A stretch of 64,000 nt of DNA. Source: Micromonospora rifamycinica. GTDB lineage: Bacteria > Actinomycetota > Actinomycetes > Mycobacteriales > Micromonosporaceae. Below are positions 24,201 to 30,551 of this stretch, in pieces. Within the stretch, counting starts at the first letter, position 1, and the number at the start of each line of letters is the position of its first letter. Both the position numbers and the translations under genes were made by a program. The stretch is taken from positions 6,578,001 through 6,642,000 of the forward strand of contig NZ_LT607752.1 in assembly GCF_900090265.1 (NCBI RefSeq), written 5' to 3'. A model generated the notes under the pieces. The model was not told the DNA's origin. It made no database searches and saw only the letters and a list, made by a program, of their open reading frames with translations.

Positions 24201-25880
24201 GTGGCGGTGGTGGCGGTGGCGGTGGGCGAGCGGGGCGGTGGCGCGCTGCGACCGCTGGACGCCGCCGGCCGGCCGCTCGGCGCGGTCGAGCTGGTCGACG
24301 ACCTGCCCGGCGCCGTCGCCGCCCGGGAGAGCGCCGAGCGCCCCCGCTGGGTGTGGGGCTCCGGCACGGCGGTATACCCGACCCTGTGGCGCGCCGGGGT
24401 GCGCGTCGAACGCTGCCACGACGTCGAGCTGACCGAGGCGTTGCTGCTGGGGCACGCCGGCCGGTGGGGCGAGCCCCGTTCGCTGGCCGCGGCGTTCGCG
24501 CGGCTCACCGGGGCCGCCGTCCCGCCCGATCCGCCGCCGCGGCCGCCCGCGCCGCCCGGCCACGGGCAGGCCGCGCTCTTCGAGGCCGTCCCCGGCCCGC
24601 CGGCCCCCGGCATCGACACCGTGACCCGGGTGTACGCCGACCAGCTCGCCCGGATCGCCGCCACCGCCCATCCCGGCCGGTTCCGGCTGCTGGTGGCCGC
24701 CGAATCGGCCGGCGCGCTGGTCGCGGTGGAGATGGCCGCGGCCGGGCTGCCCTGGCGGGCCGACGTGCACGACGCGCTCCTCGCCGAACTGCTGGGTGAG
24801 CCGTCCCCCGTGGGCGGGCCACCCCGGCGGTTGGCCGAGCTGGCCGCCCGGATCGCCGAGGCCCTCGGCGTCCGGCAACTGCACACGGACTCCCCGGCCG
24901 AGCTACTGCGCGCGTTCGCCCGGGTCGGCGTGGACCTGCCCAACACCCGGGCCTGGGTACTGCGCGGCGTCGACCATCCGGCCGTGCCGCTGGTGCTCGA
25001 ATACAAGGAGCTCTACCGTCTCTGGACGGCGCATGGCTGGGCCTGGCGGGACGCCTGGGTCCGCGAGGGCCGGTTCCGCCCGGAGTACGTCCCCGGCGGG
25101 GTGGTCTCCGGCCGGTGGGCGACCCGGGGCGGCGGTGCGTTGCAGATCCCCAAGGTGATCCGTCGGGCGGTGGTGGCCGATCCGGGCTGGGTGCTGGTGG
25201 TGGCCGACGCCGGTCAACTGGAACCCCGGGTGCTCGCCGCGGTCTCCGGTGACGCCCGGCTGGCCACTGCCGGCGCGGCCGGTGACCTCTATGCGGCGCT
25301 GGCCCGGGACTCCTTCGGCGGGGACCGGGCGCGCGCCAAGCTCGCCCTGCTCGGTGCGATGTACGGGCAGACCGGGGGCGGAGCGCTGCCGGCCCTGGCG
25401 GTGCTCAAACGCAGCTACCCGACCGCCTTCGGCTTCCTGGAGGCGGCCGCCCGTACCGGTGAGGCGGGCGGCCTGGTCCGCTCCTGGCTGGGCCGGACCT
25501 GCCCACCGGGCACGGCGGGTCTCGGCGACGACGACACCCCGCCGGACCCGGACGCCGGCTCGGACCCCCGCTCGCCCCGAGTCAGGGCCGCCCGGTCCCG
25601 GGGCCGGTTCACCCGGAACTTCGTCATCCAGGCCACCGCCGCCGAGTGGGCCTCGACGCTGCTCGCCACCCTGCGCGGCGAGCTGGCCGGCACCGGTGGG
25701 GAGCTGGTCTTCTTCCAGCACGACGAGGTGGTCGTGCACTGCCCCGCCGAGCTGGCCCCGGCGGTGGTCGAGGCGGTCCGCCGGTCCGGGGCGCGGGCCT
25801 CGACACTGCTGTTCGGCGACTCCCCGGTCCGCTTCCCCCTCGACCTCTCCGTAGTCGACTGCTACGCCAACGCCACCTAG
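24201..25880 (+). CDS. Small family A DNA polymerase (PolA-like, vestigial exonuclease region)
   Basis: A 559-residue protein annotated in actinobacteria as bifunctional 3'-5' exonuclease/DNA polymerase, distinct from the roughly 900-residue PolI. Polymerase motif A is VADAGQLEPRV with catalytic Asp336. Motif B is RAKLALLGAMYGQ (378-390). Motif C is FFQHDEVVVH with the HDE triad at 507-509. The N-terminal third (1-240) aligns in place with an exonuclease domain but shows no obvious acidic DEDD set, and carries a Pro-rich loop (109-120). A Pro/Asp-rich insert (435-460) interrupts the fingers/palm region. There is no 5' nuclease domain. The start is GTG 24201, 6 nt after CAGAAT, so the mRNA is probably leaderless. 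A repair or translesion role is plausible but unproven. Confidence 0.83.
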   Translation: MAVVAVAVGERGGGALRPLDAAGRPLGAVELVDDLPGAVAARESAERPRWVWGSGTAVYPTLWRAGVRVERCHDVELTEALLLGHAGRWGEPRSLAAAFARLTGAAVPPDPPPRPPAPPGHGQAALFEAVPGPPAPGIDTVTRVYADQLARIAATAHPGRFRLLVAAESAGALVAVEMAAAGLPWRADVHDALLAELLGEPSPVGGPPRRLAELAARIAEALGVRQLHTDSPAELLRAFARVGVDLPNTRAWVLRGVDHPAVPLVLEYKELYRLWTAHGWAWRDAWVREGRFRPEYVPGGVVSGRWATRGGGALQIPKVIRRAVVADPGWVLVVADAGQLEPRVLAAVSGDARLATAGAAGDLYAALARDSFGGDRARAKLALLGAMYGQTGGGALPALAVLKRSYPTAFGFLEAAARTGEAGGLVRSWLGRTCPPGTAGLGDDDTPPDPDAGSDPRSPRVRAARSRGRFTRNFVIQATAAEWASTLLATLRGELAGTGGELVFFQHDEVVVHCPAELAPAVVEAVRRSGARASTLLFGDSPVRFPLDLSVVDCYANAT

Positions 25881-25964
25881 CCCACCCCCGCCCCACCCCC
25901 GTATGCCCGCCCCGCCTCCGCCCCGCCTCCGCCCCGCCTCGCCCGCGCCTGCCCCGCGCCCGCC

Positions 25965-26028
25965 CCGGTGATCAAGAGGTTTAGGTCATCCGAGTCAACT
26001 TCCTTGCCCTAAACCTCTTGATCACCGG
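25965..26028. repeat. TGATCAAGAGGTT palindrome, copy 4
   Basis: The left arm CCGGTGATCAAGAGGTTTAG starts at 25965 and the right arm CTAAACCTCTTGATCACCGG ends at 26028. The arms match perfectly over 21 bp with a loop of about 20 nt. It lies 85 bp after the polymerase stop codon. Confidence 0.9.
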
Positions 26029-26048
26029 CCCCGACGGGGAGCGGGGTG

Positions 26049-26112
26049 CGGTGATCAAGAGGTTTGGGGCAAGGGTGGTGGGGTGGGGTGACGTAAAGCT
26101 CTTGATCACCGG
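26049..26112. repeat. TGATCAAGAGGTT palindrome, copy 5
   Basis: The left arm CGGTGATCAAGAGGTTTGGG starts at 26049 and the right arm ACGTAAAGCTCTTGATCACC ends near 26112. The outer TGATCAAGAG core pairs perfectly, while the inner bases have diverged more than in other copies. It follows copy 4 after 20 bp, so the two form a tandem pair. Confidence 0.85.
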
Positions 26113-26275
26113 GGCGGGCGAGGCGGGCGCGGGCGAGGCGGGGCGGCCCGGGTGGGAAGCCTGAGGTGGGGTGGGGTGGGGTGGGGTGGGGACGGGGAGC
26201 GGGGGAGTGGGGTTATACGCGTGAAATATCCGTTTCGTGCCGACACTCATTTCGTGGGGGCTCGTTGCACCGGGT

Positions 26276-26884
26276 GTGCGTATCGCAGGAATGATCATCG
26301 CGGCGGGCGGGGGACGCCGGCTGGGCGGCCCGGAGGCGTTGCTGCGCCTGGAGGGCCGACCGCTGGTCAGCCGGATGATCGAGACGATGACCGAGGCCGG
26401 TTGCGGGCAGTTGGCGGTCGTCCTGGGGGCGGCGGCCGACGAGGTCCGCGCCGCTGCCGACCTGAGCCCGGCCACGGTGGTGGTCAACCGGGCATGGGGC
26501 ACCGGGGTCGGCTCGTCGATCCGGGCCGGGCTGGCCGCGCTGGCCGACGAGCGGGTCGAGGCAGTGGTGGTGGTACCGGTCGACATGCCCGGTCTCACCC
26601 CGGCGGCGGTCCGGCGGGTGGCCGCCCTGCCGTACCCGGACGTGCTCGCCTGCGCCACCTACGACGGGCTGCGCGGTTACCCGATGCTCTTCGGCCGCCG
26701 GCACTGGGCCGGGATCGCCACCCTGGCCAGCGCCGACGTCGGAGCCCGACCGTACCTGCTGGCGCACAAGGACCAGATCGTCGACATCGCCTGCGACTCG
26801 GTGGCCGACGGCAAGCGGGTGGACAGCCCGGAGCTCATGGCGCTCTACGGCCTCACCGTGCCACCCCAGCGGGTCGGCGTCTGA
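26276..26884 (+). CDS. MobA/MocA-like nucleotidyltransferase
   Basis: About 202 residues from GTG 26276. The N-terminal nucleotide-binding signature IIAAGGGRRLGGPEALL and the later VVVVPVDMPGLTPAAV match the NTP-transferase fold of molybdenum-cofactor cytidylyl/guanylyltransferases. These transfer CMP or GMP to molybdopterin. A typical Lys after the Gly-rich loop is replaced (PEALLRL rather than PKALL), so the substrate is uncertain. No xanthine dehydrogenase or moa gene lies nearby. The start is not settled: GTG 26237, GTG 26276 and ATG 26291 are in frame and none has a clear SD. The coding end runs directly into a tandem repeat. Confidence 0.72.
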   Translation: MRIAGMIIAAGGGRRLGGPEALLRLEGRPLVSRMIETMTEAGCGQLAVVLGAAADEVRAAADLSPATVVVNRAWGTGVGSSIRAGLAALADERVEAVVVVPVDMPGLTPAAVRRVAALPYPDVLACATYDGLRGYPMLFGRRHWAGIATLASADVGARPYLLAHKDQIVDIACDSVADGKRVDSPELMALYGLTVPPQRVGV

Positions 26885-27034
26885 GAGCTGCGGCGGCGGG
26901 TTCGTCCGAGAGCTGTGGTGGTCGGATCTTCTGAGAGCTGCCGCGGGTTCGTCCGCGAGCTGTGGTGGTCGGCTCCTCGGAGAGCTACGGGCGGCGGATT
27001 CGTCCGAGAGCTACGGGCGTCGGGCTCGTCCGGC
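26883..27034. repeat. Degenerate 22-26-bp tandem repeat (GAGAGCT units)
   Basis: Six units begin with GAGAGCT or GCGAGCT at 26883, 26908, 26933, 26955, 26980 and 27006, with spacings of 25, 25, 22, 25 and 26 bp. Each continues roughly as GTGGTGGTCGG followed by TTCGTCC. The first unit overlaps the last codon of the nucleotidyltransferase, and the array ends just before the stop of the next, convergent gene. The period is not a multiple of three throughout, so it is not a coding repeat. Confidence 0.85.
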
Positions 27035-27048
27035 TGCCGGGGCGGCGG

Positions 27049-27702
27049 TCAGTCGTCGGCGGGATGGCAGACGTCCACCCGGTGCCGGGGGCGCATCTGT
27101 CGGTCGAAGGTGACGGTGACCGCCGACCGGCCGGCCGGGGTCACCCGGACCGTCTGCTCGCCGACGAACTCGGCGTCGATCCGTCCGCTGGGCCAACCGC
27201 GGCGGCAATCCACCAGTTCCCGGTCGGCGTCGCGGCTGAGCAGGCCGGCCCGGTACCGTACCCGCAGCTCGGTGTGGGGGAGGTCCTTCCAGTCCCGGGT
27301 GTCCAGCCGGACCACGGCGTACCTGCCGTCGGGGGAGACCGCCAGCGTGGCGTCCCGTTCGACGGTCGAGGCGAAACCGGTGCGGAACATGCCCCAGGCG
27401 GAGGTGCCGACCCCGAGCAGCACCGCACAGCCGAGTGCGCCGAGCCGCAGCGCCGTCGAGGCGGGGGGCTGCCGGGCGGCCAGCCAGCCGGCGGCCACCA
27501 GGGTCAGCGCGGCCAGGGTGGCCAGTCCGAGCAGGGGCAGCGGCCGGTGCAGGAACCGTGCCGCCGGGTAGAGCCGGGCATACCCGGCGTCCCAGATGAC
27601 GCCCCCGAAGAGGAGCAGCGACAGTAGGGTCGACAGGCCGGCGATCGACCGTCCGCGGCGGGTTCCGGCGAGGCTGCGGGTCGTCCCGGGGCCGGCGGAC
27701 AT
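27049..27702 (-). CDS. Membrane protein with extracytoplasmic C-terminal domain
   Basis: 217 residues, function unknown. Three hydrophobic segments are predicted at about 20-37, 55-76 and 84-105. A soluble domain of about 110 residues follows (FASTVERDATLAVSPDGRYA onward), with a beta-rich pattern and two Cys that could form a disulfide outside the cell (VDCRRGW and VDVCHPADD). ATG 27702 is preferred: TACGAT (27709-27714, complement) ends 6 nt upstream, a leaderless arrangement, and no SD is present. The frame is open further upstream without support. It converges with the nucleotidyltransferase gene across the tandem repeat. Confidence 0.7.
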   Translation of the reverse strand: MSAGPGTTRSLAGTRRGRSIAGLSTLLSLLLFGGVIWDAGYARLYPAARFLHRPLPLLGLATLAALTLVAAGWLAARQPPASTALRLGALGCAVLLGVGTSAWGMFRTGFASTVERDATLAVSPDGRYAVVRLDTRDWKDLPHTELRVRYRAGLLSRDADRELVDCRRGWPSGRIDAEFVGEQTVRVTPAGRSAVTVTFDRQMRPRHRVDVCHPADD

Positions 27703-27831
27703 GCTCGCATCGTAGGCGTCGCCGTACCCCCCGTACTTCCCCCGGTTGGGCGGTCCCACCGCGGGGCCGGGTGCCGGGCCCGGCCGGCACCACCGTGGCC
27801 AGGGAAGGGGCGGGTGACGGGGCAGGGCCGG

Positions 27832-28641
27832 TCAGACCTCGATGTTGAAGCGCTGGAGTACCGAGGGGGCCACCAGGCCGACCGCCGCGAGCACCGAGAG
27901 CACGGTCAGCGCGGTCCGCAGCACCACCACCTCGGCCTTGCTGCCGGTGCGCAGCGCGATGCTGTTCGGCAGCCCGATCATCGTCCACATCCGACGTTTG
28001 ATCGGGATCGGCCAGAGGATCGGCACCCCGGCCTTGGTGATCATGTCGCCGAGAATATGCACGAAACACCCCACCCCGACGGCCAGTCCGATCATCGGAT
28101 AACCCCGGTCACCCGGCAGGTTGGCGAAGGTGAACCAGGCGGCGGCGGCCGAGACGAGGGTGACGATCACCCAGCCGGCCCGTTCGGCCCACTCGTCGAA
28201 GAGCCCGCGCAGCGCCAGCCCGATCATGAAGAACAGGATGCTCACCACCGCCCACTTGCCGTACGCGGCGCAGAGCGCGGTGGTGCCCCAGCCGACCAGC
28301 ACGGTGAACGGGATGGTGTGGGTCAGGGTCCGGTGGCCGTTGTTGCGGCGCGGATCCCGGCTGAGCTTGGTGGCGTAGTAGACGCCGAGCGAGATCTTCT
28401 CCATCACCTCGGCGACGAAGAGCGAGAAGACGCCGAAGGTACGGGCCACCGTGGCGCCGCCCTGGTTGCGGGTGACCTTGCCGGAGAGGTCGAGGTCGGG
28501 GAAGAGCGCGCCACCGGCACAGACCGCCGTGCCGACGGCCAGGGCGAGCGGGGACTGGTGGTAGTCGGCGAAGTAATCCAGTGCCCACGACCCGGTCAGC
28601 CACACCGCCGCGCCCGACAGTGCGTGGGACGGTCCCATCAT
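27832..28641 (-). CDS. Membrane-bound metal-dependent hydrolase (DUF457/YdjM-like)
   Basis: 269 residues. It carries the conserved features of the DUF457 inner-membrane family, annotated as metal-dependent hydrolases: GPSHALSG near the start, GALFPDLD, NGHRTLTHT and HILGDMIT, whose His and Asp residues could bind metal. Several hydrophobic segments support a multi-pass membrane protein. The actual substrate is unknown for the family. Two start codons are adjacent (MMGPSH; ATG 28641 or 28638) after GGGAGGGGCGAGG. It is 103 bp downstream of the kinase gene in the same direction but likely has its own promoter. Confidence 0.78.
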   Translation of the reverse strand: MMGPSHALSGAAVWLTGSWALDYFADYHQSPLALAVGTAVCAGGALFPDLDLSGKVTRNQGGATVARTFGVFSLFVAEVMEKISLGVYYATKLSRDPRRNNGHRTLTHTIPFTVLVGWGTTALCAAYGKWAVVSILFFMIGLALRGLFDEWAERAGWVIVTLVSAAAAWFTFANLPGDRGYPMIGLAVGVGCFVHILGDMITKAGVPILWPIPIKRRMWTMIGLPNSIALRTGSKAEVVVLRTALTVLSVLAAVGLVAPSVLQRFNIEV

Positions 28642-28743
28642 GTCGCCTCGCCCCTCCCCGGTTTCTTGATCGACAACGCTACGCCACTGTGTCAGAGCCG
28701 CCGTCGACGGGGCAATCACCCGGATGGTCCACAGGGGAGACGG

Positions 28744-30411
28744 TCAGGCGGCGGGACGGAAGCTCTGCCGGATCATCAGGAAGTACGTCGCGTTGACCTG
28801 CCAGTCGAACTGGTCTGTCAACCATGAGACGGTGTAGGCGCGTTCCGGGGTGACGCGCACCAGCAGCCGCGCGGTGTGCAGCCGGACGCCGGCCGGCCCG
28901 GTCCACTCGCACTCCCACAGCGCGCCGCCCCGGAACATGTCCAACGCCGAGATCTCCACCCGGCGGTAGCCGGCGAGCCGTCCGTCGTCGGCGAGCCGGC
29001 GCTCCTCGGCCTTCCAGTGGGCCACCGGGTCGGCCGGCGCGTCACCCGGAGCGACGCTCAGCACCCGGGGGCCACCCGGTTCCCGCAGGCAGGTCACGGT
29101 GCCGTCGGTGTAGCGCAGCCAGCCGGCCGGCGCGGCGATCCGGAACCCGGCCGGATCCGCGTACCAGGTCCAACCGGGGACCAGGCCGAACCGCTCACCC
29201 GACGGCGGCGGCGCGGACCGGACCGGGACGGCGTTCGCGGGCGAGGGGGCGGCACACGCGAAGGCCGCCGGCCGGGCCACCGGGTCGCCGGCCCCGGCCC
29301 CGGGCGAGGGCGGCGTGGAGTCGCCGGACCGCAGGGCGAGCGTCGTGCCGGCTCCGATCAGCACGGTGGCCGCCACGGCCACCGCGACCAGGACGATCCG
29401 GCGACGGCGACGGGGCGGCGGCGCGGTGGTGCCCCGGGCGGTCCCGCCCGCTGCCGGCCCGCCCCACGTCCATGCCCGGCTGGTCGGTCCGGCCGGGCGG
29501 ACGGTGGGAGCCGCCGCCCGGGTCGCAGTGGCCGGGACGCGTGGTGCCGGCGGCGGCCGGTGCCGCTGCGGTGCCGGGTCGCCCGGGGGTGCCGACGTCG
29601 CCGCGAGCGCCGCCCGCAGCAGCGGCTCCGCCTCGGCTGCGGTGAGCCGTCGGTCAGGGTCGCGGCGCAGCAGGCCGTCCAGCACCGGGCGGAGCTGCCC
29701 GGCCCGACGCGTGGGGTCGGGAGGCTCGGTGGCCAGGGCGCTCAGCGTCGCCATCGCGCTCGACCGGGCGTACGGCGACTGCCCCTCCACCGCCGCGTAG
29801 AGGGTCGCGCCCAGCGACCACAGGTCGGTGCGCGGGTCGGACACCCCGTCGCGGGCCCGCTCGGGGGCGACGAACTGCGGGGAGCCGAGGACCATGCCCG
29901 GCCCGGTCATCACCCCGTCGCCGCCGTCGAAGGTGGCCAGCCCGAAGTCGGTCAGCACCACCCGGCCGTCGTCGGCGACCAGCACGTTGTGCGGCTTCAC
30001 GTCGCGGTGCAGCACCCCGGCGGCGTGCGCGGCGCGCAGGGCGGCCAGCACCGCCAGGCCGATCCCGGCGACCCGGTGCGGGTCCAGCGGGCCGTCGTCG
30101 CTCACCAGCTGCTGGACCGACCGGGACGCCACGTACTCCATCACGATCCACGGGCTGTCGCCGTCGTGCACCACGTCGTAGATACGTACCACGTTGGGGT
30201 GGTTGAGCCGGGCGGCGGTACGGGCCTCGCGCAGCGTCCGCAGCCGTAGTTCCTCGCGTTCGGACTCGGCGAGCCAGTGCGGCGGGACGACCTCCTTGAC
30301 CGCGACGTCCCGGTGCAACATCTCGTCGCGCGCCAGCCAGACCCGGCCCATCCCGCCGGTGCCGACCAGATGGAGCAGCCGGTAACGCCCGGCGATCAGC
30401 AGCTGCTGCAC
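28744..30411 (-). CDS. Membrane Ser/Thr protein kinase (Pkn type), paralogue 1
   Basis: A 555-residue receptor-like kinase. The cytoplasmic Hanks-type catalytic domain (10-270) has the Gly loop GTGGMG (17-22), Lys39 in VAVKE, HRDVKPHN (135-142) and DFG (155-157), followed by APE. A Pro/Ala-rich juxtamembrane linker leads to one membrane span at 339-360. The extracytoplasmic domain (about 375-555) contains GWTWYADPAGFRIAAPAGWL and Cys residues. It has no PASTA repeats. The kinase encoded just upstream shares both the catalytic and the extracytoplasmic domains, so the pair arose by tandem duplication. GTG 30411 begins a VQQLLIAGRY start like that of the sister. The ligand is unknown. Confidence 0.92.
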   Translation of the reverse strand: MQQLLIAGRYRLLHLVGTGGMGRVWLARDEMLHRDVAVKEVVPPHWLAESEREELRLRTLREARTAARLNHPNVVRIYDVVHDGDSPWIVMEYVASRSVQQLVSDDGPLDPHRVAGIGLAVLAALRAAHAAGVLHRDVKPHNVLVADDGRVVLTDFGLATFDGGDGVMTGPGMVLGSPQFVAPERARDGVSDPRTDLWSLGATLYAAVEGQSPYARSSAMATLSALATEPPDPTRRAGQLRPVLDGLLRRDPDRRLTAAEAEPLLRAALAATSAPPGDPAPQRHRPPPAPRVPATATRAAAPTVRPAGPTSRAWTWGGPAAGGTARGTTAPPPRRRRRIVLVAVAVAATVLIGAGTTLALRSGDSTPPSPGAGAGDPVARPAAFACAAPSPANAVPVRSAPPPSGERFGLVPGWTWYADPAGFRIAAPAGWLRYTDGTVTCLREPGGPRVLSVAPGDAPADPVAHWKAEERRLADDGRLAGYRRVEISALDMFRGGALWECEWTGPAGVRLHTARLLVRVTPERAYTVSWLTDQFDWQVNATYFLMIRQSFRPAA

Positions 30412-30455
30412 GACGTTCCCCCTCGGCTCCCCCCGCTACCAGGGTAGCCACCTAG

Positions 30456-30475
30456 CTGCGGTTTCTCGACCGCAG
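30456..30475. terminator. Small hairpin between the two kinase genes
   Basis: CTGCGGT (30456-30462) pairs with ACCGCAG (30469-30475) around a 6-nt loop. It lies 76 bp after the stop of the upstream kinase gene and could terminate or attenuate read-through into the second kinase. There is no U-tract. Confidence 0.4.
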
Positions 30476-30551
30476 GCGTGGTGTGCAGGGCGGCTGCCGG
30501 ACGCGATGGACGGTGGCGGCACGCCGGTGCGCAGGGCCGTCGGGGAGGGGG

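Larger units (their letters stand above)
25881..26275. other. Intergenic: C-rich tract, two palindromes, G-rich tract
   Basis: No gene is seen. After the polymerase stop comes about 85 bp of C-rich sequence, then two tandem TGATCAAGAGGTT palindromes, then G-rich sequence ending in GGTGGGGTGGGG repeats (26164-26190). The stretch 26213-26250 (GTTATACGCGTGAAATATCC) is AT-rich and probably holds the promoter of the next gene. Confidence 0.7.

Noticed and set aside
26883..27034. CRISPR array or pseudogene
   Set aside because: Units are degenerate and directly adjacent, with no spacers; the period is not a codon multiple and no protein family is recognisable.
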